Source: Aplidium turbinatum (Eukaryota; Chordata; Ascidiacea; Aplousobranchia; Polyclinidae). Taken from it: DNA of 64,000 nucleotides. Each line of letters begins with the position of its first letter. Positions within the stretch are counted from its first letter, which is position 1. This document shows positions 1-11,187 of the stretch, one piece after another. The position numbers and the translations under genes are program-made. The stretch covers positions 13,971,823-14,035,822 of the forward strand of contig OU964928.1 in the NCBI GenBank assembly GCA_918807975.1, read 5' to 3'. The notes below the pieces were generated by a model. The model saw only the letters and a program-made list of their open reading frames with translations, did no database searches and had not been told where the DNA came from.

Positions 1-1978
1 CACGCAAAAGGCCTGTGTCAGTTGCGTTTCTGGACATTGGAAACGCCTTTGGCAGTGTCCGGCACGAATGCATAGCCGAGGTCCTGCGTCATTTCGACGC
101 CCCCACAGACATTATTGAGTGCATCTCCGACATATACGTCGACAACACCTGCACCGTCCGCTGTGGCAATGGTGAAACCGACCGTATCCCTGTAGGGCGG
201 GGAGTCCGTCAGGGCTGCCCGTTGTCTGGGCTGCTATTCAATTTGGTCATCAAGGTGCTCCTCAGGGGCGTCCGTGACAAAACGGATTGCGGCTACAACC
301 TTCCTGCCAAAGAAGACGACATCAAAGTGCGTTGTATGGCTTATGCGGACGACATCGGTCTCGTTTCTTCCGATCGCGAGCAGATGATCTCTCTTCTATC
401 TGCTACTGAACCCTTCTCTTCCTGGTCCGGGCTACGGTTCAACCCACGCAAGTGTGGCACCCTTTCCTATGGGAAAGTGTCGGCGTCCCGTCTGCGGGTC
501 GACCCGAAACCTTTCTCCCTTGCCGGGGAGGAAATTCAAGTCATCCCCAAAGGCGAGACGTATAAATACCTCGGCGCTCGAACCGGTTACGCCTCGGACG
601 CATCCCTAACCCAACCTTTCATCTCCACTCTGGAGAAGCACATTTCTTTATTGATGAAATCCTTTCTTACCCCAAGCCAGAAACTTCTGGCACTCACTTC
701 CATCATTCTCCCGTCCGCGTCATACCATCTGCGAGTGCGGCGCTTTAGACAGTATGAGCTTCTGAAGCTTGACCGACTGGTTTTGCGGTGTTTGAAGGTG
801 GCGTGGCGTGTTCCCTAGTGGGCCTGCAGCGCGTTCTTTTACTGTAAGCCTGCATTGGGAGGTTTGGGCATCACGAACTTGTGTCGCGAAAGTGACACGC
901 TTTCGCTAGCTCGTGCTTTCAAGATGCTGACGTCACCTGACAGCATTGTCTCTGTCGTCGCTCTCGGGCAGCTTAGGCGTCATGCCTGTCTGAGGTTCGG
1001 CACTCCAGATCCCACAACTGACCACCTGGCCAGTTATCTGAATAGTGACCCCCCTCCTGACGGCGCCCGTTTTAGACCGTGCCCTACAGGCGAGAGCCTG
1101 TGGAGCCGTGTCCTGGCGGCCACCCGTCGCCTGAACGTACGTTGGACCGCCCGCCCGGATTGGCAGCCTTGAGTTGGTCGCGGGGAGCTCCACAATCACC
1201 CCTCCTATAAGGAAAAAAGTGGTGCGACCCTCCATCAACACAATGACTTGTGGTGGAGGAGACAGTGGGAATCCAAACCTGACCAAGGCAAGACGGTCAG
1301 TGCCCACTGCCTGTCCGGATTTTCAAATTCCTGGACCCGGCGCCCGGAGCTCCTGGATCACGCGGACCGAGTATTTGTGTACAAAGCTAGATTGAATCTA
1401 ATGCCACTTGAATCAAAACCAAGCCATGGACGCCGTTACCTACCTGCCATGTGTCGTGCGTGTGGGAAAGCGGAAGAGACTCTCCCCCACATATTGAATC
1501 ACTGCCCTACCGTGATGACTGCCGTCACGGAACGACACAATTCAGTATTGAGGGAGATCATGGCGCACGTGCCTGCCGAATGGCAACCCGGCTTTCCATA
1601 GATAGTACGGTTCCACAGCACGTGGAAGCGGGCGGTGCCGATCTGCGTCCTGACATCGTCTTGCAACGCCCTGACGGTGTCACGGTCGTATGTGACGTCA
1701 CATGTCCGTTCGACAACGGCGCGGATTCTCTTCGAAAAGCCGCCGACAGGAAACACGACAAGTACGGCGAGTTATGTGTAAACATATTGGAAGACAGGAA
1801 GCGCCCTTGCAGGGACGTCCTGTCGCTTCCGTTCGTCGTAGGCTCCCTCGGGAGCTATGCCCCGACGAGCTCTCGAGCTCTGACGGCCTTGGGCGTTCCT
1901 ACTCGTGGGGTAGCAGAGGTGGCTAGAAAAGTGGCTTCCCTCTCAATTGAAGGATCCTTCCGCGTCTGGAAAGCTTGA
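1..1978 (+). mobile_element. R2-superfamily non-LTR retrotransposon (LINE), broken, 5' end outside window
   Basis: Reverse transcriptase with a C-terminal restriction-like endonuclease, as in the R2/NeSL/Utopia group of LINEs. Visible: RT block FLDIGNAFGSV near 30-65, VRQGCPLSGLLFNL near 205-245, catalytic AYADDIG near 340-360, thumb motif GGLGI near 855-870, a CX2CX8HX4C zinc knuckle (CRACGK, then HILNHC) near 1450-1505, and an endonuclease core RPDIVL then DVTCPFD near 1640-1715. Frame 3 carries the RT and knuckle; the endonuclease reads in another frame. Breaks: in-frame stops at 816-818 and 1170-1172 and a frameshift between about 1560 and 1610, so this copy is dead. GC content is clearly above the flanks. 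The endonuclease group usually inserts in fixed targets (rDNA, snRNA or spliced-leader genes); the target cannot be seen because the 5' end is off-window. Confidence 0.88.
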
Positions 1979-2740
1979 AACGCCGGGCTCACTTGTGGAG
2001 GGGCTACGTCATACAAAAGACGACTTCAGCAATCAGAAACTTATTCCCCAATAACAGAAACGTTGCAGTAAGTATCCGAGCGCGCAAGACAGCAAACCGT
2101 TTAGACGTCATAACCTTATATCAATTGTCTTAAAATTCATCGCCTTATATCATCAACTCATGTCTATAAACCAGTGCCATCTTTTTTATAATGCTCCAGT
2201 CTCATCAAACCCAAGCATTCAAAAATGAACAAAGGAAAGGAATAAAATGTCTTATGTACATTGTGAATCGAGACTGGTTTAACAGCAATTAAGTAACTTC
2301 AATCATCACTATATCTCTATGTATTAATCAATCAATTGTTTCGAATTATCTTACGCTGCCTTCGCCTTGTAACGCTGTTCTTGCCCGCTCGGATCAACCT
2401 CGCTCTGCCTTCAACGCATTGATCAACACGATCCCCTGATCAACTCGATGCAGCCTCAAAATTTCCACCCCAATTTTCTACTTTTTCCTGGTAATGTAGC
2501 CTATCAGTGCCTCTGGTTTTGATCGCTAGCCTCCCTGACCCAGCTGGGCGAACCTGCCTCAACGTCTGGCCAGTGCACATCCGTGCTCGCCGAATCAAAG
2601 CTTACTCTTCTCCAGTGAATATGTATTACATTCCCACCTATATTTTTTGTTTCTATTGATTAATCGAGCCTCTGCTCCACATTTTTATTTGAATTTCGTC
2701 TGCCACGAGAGCCAAATTATCCATAAATAGTTGACTCTCT
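1979..2740 (+). other. Non-coding stretch, probably including the LINE 3' UTR
   Basis: No open frame of note. The first few hundred bases after the endonuclease stop keep the LINE's intermediate base composition and may be its 3' UTR. No poly(A) or short-repeat tail was found that would fix the end of the element. Confidence 0.35.
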
Positions 2741-3165
2741 TCCTCGTGGTAGACCCCAATTTTATCCGCTCTGCCTACTGGCAGACCGGGTACAAGAGTC
2801 AAGTACCTGCGCCGAGGTCGCGTGAAGGAGACGTGGGCGCCGCCCGGCGGTCAATGACTGCCGGTTCCAGCGTCCACACACGACGGGTCGCCCGGCCTGT
2901 CACAGGCCATCTTTCTGGGAAATGCAGAAAGAGCCTGTCTCCCTGGCCCGCTCCGCCATTCTAAATTTGCGGACGGGTCATGTAACGTTTTCGATCCACA
3001 CTCTCCCTCCACAGGTACCTCGACTCCCCAGCCTGGCCCCTGCGACCTAAGCTGGTGGACTTACCCCTCCGGGTGGATCGTCACCCCTAAATCACGCCGC
3101 TCCCCGCCGCCGCGGGGTGTGGCAGGCCGGTTTTCATGGTGTCTATTGCTGTCAATTCTTGCTAC
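2741..3165. other. GC-rich patch of unknown nature
   Basis: About 425 bases of strikingly GC-rich sequence in otherwise AT-rich DNA, opening near 'accgggtacaagagtc' and ending near 'ccgccgccgcggggtgtgg'. A 77-codon frame at 2731-2964 is Arg/Pro/Ser-rich and matches no domain I know. It could be the 5' end of another LINE copy or a foreign insert; I cannot identify it. Confidence 0.4.
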
Positions 3166-3685
3166 CATCGGCTGCCGAGAAACATGCTGTCTAGGTTAAC
3201 ATGTTTTATTGCAGTTTTAAAATACCTTCAACTGTAAACAACCTGTAAATTAATCGAGTTTATTTCAGTTTTTATGCTTTACAACGCAAAGTTAGTTTTT
3301 TTGCCTATGCAGTTTGTCTCTGGCTGTCAATGGACAGTGGACACAATACTTGCTTGTCCTCATAGTTTGAGTGCTAACACCTTGCATGAGAAGATGTTGG
3401 TTTGACCCCCATAGCCATACGAGGCAGGGGGGCGGCCGCCCCCGTGTTGTTTCAAAACGTCGCGAATTCGGGTAAAATCTTGCAATTATTAGGGAAAAAA
3501 TTGCTATATGAAAAGCTACAAAATTGCATGAATTAAGAAAAACTATAAATTAATATCTTTTACCTATCAAACTAAGTAGGCTACAGCCTCTTATTTGCAC
3601 AAGAAATGTGCCGCAAAATTTTCATTTGGCAAACCCGTATTGATGTATTGTATTGCATGGTGATCAAACTGTAGTACAAAATGCA
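3166..3685. other. Intergenic DNA, nothing recognised
   Basis: AT-rich, apart from a short GC palindrome-like patch near 3425-3450 (gggcggccgccccc). No gene or repeat boundary could be supported. Confidence 0.5.
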
Positions 3686-4075
3686 TTTAACCAACTGCAT
3701 CATGCCAATTTGGGCAGCCACCAAAATTTTCACAAATGCATCGTGTTGATTTGGGCAGCGGAAATCATGAAATTATTTGATGAAACTGATTAGTTTGTTT
3801 ATGCAACTGCCCAAATTACCATTTCCCCAAAATGAACAAATTCATTACCGGGTAATTTTTCCCATTTACATAACTGTATCATTCGGATTTGGGCAACAAA
3901 AAAATATGAAATTATCTGATCATAGTCTATTTATAAAACTGCCCAAATTGGCATGATGCAGTTGCCTCGCATCAAAATTTACAAAGTCTTTAATTTTTTT
4001 CATAATATCCATAAATGCATGATCTTGATTTGGGCAACTACAAAATATGAATTTATATACTGTAAATCTGGTGAA
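3686..4075. repeat. Inverted repeat cluster built on the motif TTTGGGCA
   Basis: A perfect 26-base inverted pair (3691-3716 and about 3938-3963, core 'gcatcatgccaatttgggca') encloses further 'gatttgggca' and 'tgcccaaatt' copies in both orientations, and another copy follows near 4025. Similar 'tttgggca' copies recur near 11195 and 11220. This looks like a decayed foldback element; no target duplication was resolved. Confidence 0.5.
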
Positions 4076-4134
4076 TACTTTTATAAAACAATTCGGGTGA
4101 AAAGGTTACAGTACTTTTTCAACCATAAACGGAC

Positions 4135-4212
4135 ATAGCTAAGCAACACCACAACATTTAACAAAAAAATGTTATACCTGTTAAAAGTAATATTAAGGTG
4201 TTGCTTAGCTTT
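4135..4212. repeat. Small hairpin MITE remnant
   Basis: Inverted ends 'agctaagcaacacc' and 'ggtgttgcttagct' lie about 50 bases apart around an AT-rich loop. A miniature DNA-transposon relic is the simplest reading. Confidence 0.5.
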
Positions 4213-4232
4213 GTTTGGTTACTTTTATAAAA

Positions 4233-4385
4233 GGGTCTGCTGCTATTCGGCGAGTTCCCTATTCGACGATTTTTTGAAAATCCAACAACGCCTTTTGCAA
4301 ATCCAACGATTGAATATTATTCAATATTCAGACATTGAATCAATGTAAATACGAACCGTTAGACTAATTGGGTTCTTTGAATCCT
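4233..4385. repeat. Truncated copy of the CGGYGAG foldback family
   Basis: Starts with the family terminus (gggtctgctgctattcggcg), followed by 'gagttccctattcg', and then runs into inner sequence (gactaattgggttctttg) that matches 6095-6118 of the full element at 4971-8026. The opposite terminus is missing. Confidence 0.6.
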
Positions 4386-4855
4386 ACGTCACCGTTTGTA
4401 TGCAACATTAGAATATATATATTAGTTATTTTTGTCATCAAATTACCTAGCCTAACTATATTTTTAGAAGTAGTGCTGCCAGACCTTTTTATTTTTTGTA
4501 CTAAAATTCGTATCATCAAAACTACTTTAATTGATTGAACAAAGTTTATTTGAACAGAAGTAGTATGTCTGTGTTTCATTACATTTAATTATAATTTCTC
4601 TATTGTTATGTACTTTTTTCTGAATCCGCATGGTCACCCTGAGCCGGTTTCCTGCAATGTTTATTTTTGAGTCTTTTATGACAGCACAACTGAATATTTA
4701 AGTGGGGTTGTTTTTTATTTGTGGTGTGTAAAACAATATTTGTTACTCCTCCCTACCATGCCAAAGTGCAGAAGCATCGAGCAATGCACAAGCAAGGTAT
4801 CAAAGAAGAATTCAGTTGTTCTATCTTGATTTCTTTGGAAAGAAATTCTAGCTAG
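4386..4855. other. Intergenic DNA before the transposon nest
   Basis: AT-rich, with no supported gene. A short ATG frame followed by a GT at 4757-4797 could be imagined as a first exon, but nothing supports it and its phase does not fit the downstream gene. Confidence 0.4.
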
Positions 4856-4970
4856 CTGGTGATCAGTGGCGTAGCCAAGGAGGGTGGGTTGGGGGTTGCA
4901 CCCCCCCCCCCCTTTGGCACGCGTGTGACGTCACGATATTGAGAATGATGCTTTAAGTCTATACCTCTAA

Positions 4971-7900
4971 GGGTCTGCTACTATTCGGCGAGTCCGATTC
5001 GACTAGTCCGATTCGGCGAGTTCCCTATTCGGCGAGAGCCCTTTTCGGCGAGTGCCCTATTCGGCGAGGTTTTGAAATTTTTGAAAGGAAATTATCGGGT
5101 ACCGTAGCCTAATTATAATTGCCGTTTTTACATCGTTTTAACGTCGCTAAACGTTGAAATCGTGCAGAAAGGAATAAAAATAAAATGTTTGAACTATTAA
5201 ATTAAAATTCGTCATGTCAGTTCAGTTGTTTTTATTTCTGACCATCATATGAAAAACAATACACGTCAACATAGCAAAGGTAGAAGCGACAAAACGCGAA
5301 TGTTAAAACGTGCTTGAATTCGTCATGTCAGTTCAGTTGTTTTTCTTTCTGATCATGATATCAAAAACAATACGTCAACATAGCAAAGGTGTAGAAAAGG
5401 TAGAAGCGACAAAACGCGAACGTTAAAACGTGTTTGTGACCGAAGTAAGTTATTGAGTTGAAAGAAATTTGGCACGGTCGCAACACTTTCAGAAAAATTT
5501 AAGATATGAAGGAAAAATAAAACAAAGAAAATGTTACAAAAAAAAATAAAATAGATCATGTTTATGTCTATAAGTTAGTACTTTTGAATAGTTAAAATGA
5601 TTAGTTTGAACCAACAAATGTGTGGCCTACAGCTTGGATTGAAAGGAAATTATCGGGTACCGTAGCCTAGTTATCCCGGCCAGCAAAAAATTGTTCCAAG
5701 AACACAGTTCATTTTTACATTGTAGTAACAGAATGAAAAGGCTAAACAAATGTGTGGCCTATCGTGTTAACGTCGCTAAACGTTGAAATCGTGTAGAAAA
5801 AGGAGCTTTTGCTGACTAGGATACTTTGAAACTGAGAAACATTCACAGAAGCCCTACGATTTGTTCCAAGAACCCATTTAGCATAACATTTCATTTGTAC
5901 ATTGATTCAACGTCTGAATACATTATCTTAAAAATACAACGTATCGTAGGGCTTCTGTGAATGTTTCTCAGTTTCAACGTATCCTAGTCAGCAAAAGCAC
6001 CCTTTTCTACACGATTTCAACGTTTAGCGACGTTAAATCGATAGGCCACACATGTGGTTAGCCTTTTCATTCTGTTACTACAATGTAAAAATGAACTGTT
6101 AGGCTAACTGGGTTCTTGGAACAAATTTTTGCTGGTCGGTATAACTAGGCTACGGTAGCCTACCCGATAATTTCTTTTCAATCTAAGCTGTAGGAGTGTA
6201 GGTCACACATTTGTTGATCCAAACTAATCATTTTAACCATAGGCGCCTAAGCCGTGAGGGCCAGGCCCCCACGCATATTTCCTCGTGGGAGCAACTTTTT
6301 ATGCGGCATTGATACATAAAACAATAGATGAACTAGCGATCGGCAGCAGGAAAACATTTTTAAATACAAACCGCAACGAGTAGCGATGCTACAATCCCAC
6401 CCCAGACAAAAAAATCTGTCATTTTTACGTTGATTTAACGTCTGCAGACGTTGAATCAATGTAAAAATGACTGATTTTGCTGCCTGTGACATAGCAAAAA
6501 TCTACCATTTTGCGTCGATTCAATGTCATCAGATGTTGAATGCACCCAAAAACAACATAATTTGCTACGTTGACGCAGCGTGCGTTTAACTTAATGCGCT
6601 TGCAAACAGTCTCCTGTCGCTTTCGAAAGTCGAAACCTCTGCAGAGAATTGTCGCGGCAGTGAATCGGTTGCTGTGAAAATGAACTTGAAGTCTCGGCCC
6701 GAGGTTACCACTAACCAAAGCAACAAGGGCTGGTACAAACCGCACTGCCCACAGTCGCACAAGCAGCATAATCAACACAACAATCGCGCAAACTGCATGG
6801 CGCACACACGTCCGTTGCCATGGAAACCCGATCAAAGGCGGGGAATATGCGCATCTTTTGTTTCATCTGCAACACGAAAACGGGCGTATTACAGCAAATT
6901 GAAACTTGAAAGCTGGTCTGCGATAAGTTGCAATATTGTAGTGAAAAGGGAGCAATGTCAAGTCGAAAACTTAATCAAACGTCTCTCTGTAACTATTTTT
7001 CAAGGGCTGTTTACGGATGTCAGCAACTTTTAAATTTATTAAAGGTGACGTGCTGTTGAATTGATGTAAACATGAATGATTTTACTTTCAACAGGTATAT
7101 TTTCAAGCATATGATCAAGATAGTATTTTCATTCCATTTACAGTATACCTTTTAGTAAACCTTTTCGTCTCTTGTTTCATGCTAATAAATCTAGTTCGTT
7201 GCTAAACTTTATGTTGCGCTTAGCTTAAAGAGTCGCAGTCCATCAACCGCTAGCCAACGCAGACGCATAGCATGTGTTTTGGTCGAGCTTTGTTTATAAT
7301 AATTAACGGTAGGTCGAACGTAGCGATAACTCTGAGTGTGGCAATAAAAGCAATCCTAGTGTGACGACATAATTACATCATCCATCTGCGTGACATTTCG
7401 CTGAATTTACGTTGCTGCTGATGAAACACACTTTCGCCCCCACGGCCAAAAAAATAGTTAGGCGCCTATGATTTTAACTATTCAAAAGTACTAACTTATA
7501 GACATAAACATTATTTTTTTTGTAACATTTTCTTTGTTTTATTTTTCCTTCATATCTTAAATTTTTTTGAAGGTGATGCAACCTTGCTAAATGTCTTTCA
7601 ACTCAATAACTTACTTCGGTCACAAGCACGTTTTAACGTTCGCGTTTTGTCGCTTCTACCTTTTTCTACACCTTTGCTATGTTGACGTGAATTGTCGCTT
7701 CTACCTTTGCTATGTTGACGTGTATTGTTTTTCATATGATGGTCAGAAATAAAAACAACTGAACTGACATGACGAATTTTAATTTAATAGTTCAAACATT
7801 TTATTTTTATTCCTTTCTGCACGATTTCAACGTTTAGCGACGTTAAAACGATGTAAAAACGGCAATTACAATTAGGCTACGGCACCTATAATTTCCTTTT

Positions 7901-8026
7901 AAAAATTTCAAAAACTCGCCGAATAGGGCACTCGCCGAAAAGGGCTCTCGCCGAATAGGGAACTCGCCGAATCGGACTAGTCGAATCGGACTCGCCGAAT
8001 CGGACTCGCCGAAACGGGCCATTCCG
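4971..8026. mobile_element. Foldback transposon with subterminal CGGCGAG repeats (middle of nest 1)
   Basis: Inserted in hAT A with the exact 8-bp duplication acctctaa at 4963-4970 and 8027-8034. Both arms carry tandem units of about 17 bases built on 'attcggcgagtccg' and 'cggcgagagccctttt', then long inverted arms: 5070-5580 pairs with 7480-7930. A second, inner hairpin pairs about 5640-5890 with 5940-6200. The two outermost ends differ (gggtctgctactattcgg against cggaatggcccgtttcgg). Eight-base duplications suggest hAT- or P-type mobilisation. No coding capacity is seen. Confidence 0.8.
6238..7470. mobile_element. hAT-type transposon B (innermost of nest 1), non-autonomous
   Basis: Thirteen-base perfect terminal inverted repeats CATAGGCGCCTAA, with the exact 8-bp duplication attttaac at 6230-6237 and 7471-7478. 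It interrupts the inner part of the foldback element, whose sequence resumes exactly after 7470. The frames inside (up to 136 codons) resemble no transposase. A related terminus lies at 9140-9200. Confidence 0.85.
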
Positions 8027-9139
8027 ACCTCTAAAACCAAGTTTGCCTAATTTTAAATGAAACATGCAAAGAGCGAGTTTTGCCATTATCAAACATTCAA
8101 ATATCTCAGCCAGGAATTAGCAACAAGAAAACATAGAGACTTGTAGCTTTATTTTCGAAAAAATCCCGAAAAAAACAAGATCTTATCCTTTTGCTATGCC
8201 ACCGGACAGCACCATTTTACAAGAATATTCATACCCACATTTTTGTTAAAAATGCTCTCAGAATGTACCAAATTTAAAGTAATTTTTCAAAATTTTCTAG
8301 GGGAGGCCCCCCAGACCCTCCCCACCGCTGGGTGTCGCCATAAGCGAAACACGCTGTCAAACCCCCCTCTTTCAAAATTCCTGGCTACGTCACTGCTGGT
8401 GATCTTGTTAGGTTAGTTTTTCACTGTTATCATTCACCGCATACATTACACTAGTCGACAAAAAAAAATTTTTTTGTGGTGCCGAAGATTTTTCAGCTGT
8501 TTTCAGCTAATTTGTGGTCGCTGATTTCGAAAATGTAGTCAGTTTTTGTCCATCAGATCTAGTTTTCTAGTTACGGTGATTCCACTGCATGAGTGAACTT
8601 GTGCATAAGGGCTATTCCGTGTCGATTCACACAGTCAAGAAATTCAACCTTTCGATTTTCTTTAAATTCTACACACCTTTTTATTATTCTATATGATGAA
8701 CACTTGCAAAATTTGAGTGAAATATATTGAGAAACACGAGAGTTATGAACCATTTAGTTTGGGGGGGTCTGCTGAGGGGGCACAATTTTTTTATTTTTGG
8801 CCATGTTTGAGGCCCTATTACTGCTAAACTAAATTAGGTAACAACCCAATTTTTTTACAGATGATAGTACTTCTGCCAAATATTGAAAAAACAACATCGT
8901 TCACTTTGTCACTCTAAAAGGTCATAGACTCCCAAAGTTGGCCGTTTCCAGCTCTCGGCTAAAATTTTCCAACATTTGAAAAGCTCACCAAGACCCCATT
9001 TTTGATTGATTTTGGCTGAAATTTGAAAAAAATTTAGTACAAAATATTAAGTAGGTTGGGAGATATTTTATATGAAATGAAACACTACAATTATAAATGC
9101 TACAATTATAATGATTTTTCCCATTTAAATTTTTTCGGG

Positions 9140-9200
9140 CCCCCCCCCCCTTGCTCTGCGGTCTGGCTACGACCCTGCCCCCACGGCTTAGGCGCTTATG
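9140..9200 (-). repeat. Terminus of a hAT element related to transposon B
   Basis: Read on the minus strand it starts 'cataagcgcctaagccgtg' and runs into a G-rich tract, closely matching the left end of the element at 6238. The partner end was not found, so this is a solo or truncated end in the loop of the 8449-11187 foldback. Confidence 0.5.
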
Positions 9201-9866
9201 GATTCGGTAAAAAATGGATAAAACTGCGACAAAGCTCACCCTACACTTTCTGCTATTGCACAACCTAGCTATCTTCATTCTTGAGAAATTTGGCATTAAA
9301 AATGCCAACCTGGCATCCCTGGTGCAGGACTGGCCGTTGGCCCACGAGAGCGTGTGATAGTCACGTGATCGACGATGCGCATGCGTCAAAGTCTTTTTTC
9401 GCTTGCAAAATGCGACAAGACAGATTTCGCGCCACTCGCGTTACTTTCGACCGCGTTCAGCCGAAAGGGCGGCTATAATTTCGAATATGTCCGATACAAA
9501 AAACGAATTTCGAATATCACCTTAATCGAAATCGAAATTGAACACCCCTATGGACTTGTCATATCTTAGTGAATATGTGGATAAAATTTCAGTGCAAATT
9601 TTCTCTGGGGTCATGGGTAACCGGGATATTAAAAGGACCCCACTTTTAGCTTTTTTTCCATTTTGACCCATGTTTCATATAAAATATCTCCCAACCTATT
9701 TAATATTTTGTACTAAAATTTTTTTCAGTTTATAGAGAATCCTGTAAACAACTCTTCCACCAAATTTTAGCCAAAATCAATCAAAAATGGGGTCTTGGTG
9801 AGCTTTTCAAATTTTGGAAAATTTTAGCCGAGAGCTGGAAACGGCCAACTTTGGGAGTCTATGACC

Positions 9867-10709
9867 TAGGGATGGTAGAAGTAGGGGATTGCTCACTCAA
9901 AAGTAAGGTGGACAACTGGAGGGTCACAATGTTATGACAAAATTTGATGCTACTACAGCTTGAGGTCTACTACCATATGTCGCATACTCAGGTGCAGTTT
10001 ATATGACCTGCCTACGTGTGTACAAAGTGTGTATCGCCAAAATAAATGTAGGAAATATGTGATATCATGTTCATTTAATAGTATTCAAGTCATGAAAATG
10101 CCGGAATGGCCCGATTCGGTGAGTCCGATTCGGTGAGTCCGATCGGTGAGTCCGATTCGGTGAGAGCCTTTTTTGGTGAGAGCCCTATTCGGTGAGTTTT
10201 TTTTTTTAATTATTGCGCGCCGTAGCCTAATTATCATTGCCGTTATAGGTTTAGGGGTGTTGGGTTTGGGGCGTTTTGGGGTTGGGTTTGGGGGTTTTTG
10301 GGAGTTTGGGGGGTTTGGGTTTGGGGTTAGGGGTTTTAATTAGGCTAGGGTACCCGATAATTTTCAAAAAAAAATTCAAAAAAATCACCGAATAGGGCTC
10401 TCACCGAAAAAGGCTCTCACCGAATCGGACTCACCGAATAGTAGCAGACCCTGAAAATGCAGAGGTAGACTTCACGCAACACCGGTAACGGTAAGTAGCC
10501 TCAAACAGCTGTAGTGAGGTTTTGCAGATTTTGTAGTACCCAAAATTTTAACCAAATATAGCGATTCATTTGATGAGAATAAATTTACCTAAAAGCAAAG
10601 AAAATGTTGTGCAGTTCTGCTAATTTTTGAACTTCTTAGTAACCCTCCAGCTGTCCATTTTGTAGGAAAAATCATTAAAGTGAGTCGTCCCGGTATTCTA
10701 CTGTCCCTA
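9867..10709. mobile_element. hAT-type transposon C (middle of nest 2), non-autonomous
   Basis: Termini TAGGGATGGTAGAA and, inverted, TAGGGACAGTAGAA, with the exact 8-bp duplication ctatgacc at 9859-9866 and 10710-10717. It splits the right arm of the CACTA-like foldback, and removing it restores the arm's pairing with 8930-8960. No coding capacity is seen. Confidence 0.82.
10101..10451. mobile_element. Short copy of the CGGYGAG foldback family (innermost of nest 2)
   Basis: A 351-bp copy in hAT C, opposite in orientation to the copy at 4971, with the 8-bp duplication tgaaaatg at 10093-10100 and 10452-10459. The subterminal units here read cggTgag instead of cggCgag throughout, so it belongs to a distinct subfamily. 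The centre is a G/T-rich tract (gggtttggggttagggg-like). Confidence 0.8.
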
Positions 10710-11187
10710 CTATGACCTTTGACCTTTTAGAGTGACAAAGTGAACGATGTTGTTTTTTCAATATTTGGCAGAAGTACTATCATCTGTAAAAAAATTGGGT
10801 TGTTACCTAATTTAGTTTAGCAGTAATAGGGCCTCAAACATGGTCAAAAATAAAAAAAATTGTGCCCCCTCAGCAGACCCCCCCAAACTAAATGGTTCAT
10901 AACTCTCGTGTTTCTCAATATATTTCACTCAAATTTTACAAGTGTTCATCATATAGAATAGTAAAAGGGTGTGTAAAATTTAAAGAAAATCGAAAGGTTG
11001 AATTTCTTGACTGTGTGAATCGACACGGAATGGCACTTATGCACAAGTTCACTCATGCAGTGGAATCACTGTAACTTAAAAAGTTGACCTGATGGAGAAA
11101 AACTGATTGCATTTTCGGATTCAGCGCCCCAAAGTTAGTCTAAATCAGTTCAAAAACCGCCGGCACCAAAAATTGTGTCGGCCAGTG

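Larger units (their letters stand above)
4864..8395. mobile_element. hAT-type DNA transposon A (outer member of nest 1), non-autonomous
   Basis: Terminal inverted repeats 'cagtggcgtagcca' (start) and 'tggctacgtcactg' (end) are flanked by an exact 8-bp duplication ctggtgat at 4856-4863 and 8396-8403. Eight-base target sites and CAG...CTG ends are typical of the hAT superfamily. Its own body is short (about 4864-4962 and 8035-8395, with C-rich runs); the rest is a later insertion. No transposase is visible. Confidence 0.82.
8449..11187. mobile_element. CACTA/CMC-like foldback transposon (outer member of nest 2)
   Basis: Termini read CACTAGTCGACA and, inverted, CACTGGCCGACA, with TTA on both sides (8446-8448, 11188-11190). 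CACT(A/G) ends with 3-bp duplications fit the CACTA/Mirage/Chapaev group; a PIF-Harbinger-type TWA target is the alternative. Long arms of about 600 bases pair 8449-9077 with about 9665-9866 plus 10710-11187, the right arm being split by the insertion at 9867. No transposase is visible. Confidence 0.7.

Noticed and set aside
4757-4797. Possible first exon of NFATC2IP (ATG ... GT)
   Set aside because: Leaves phase 0 whereas the next known exon needs phase 1; no promoter or conservation evidence.
6425-7033. Open frames of 136 and 119 codons on opposite strands
   Set aside because: Both lie inside non-autonomous hAT B, overlap each other and show no transposase motif.
9056-9569. Several 60-134 codon frames
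   Set aside because: They lie in the loop of the CACTA-like foldback and include homopolymer runs; no domain or splice context.
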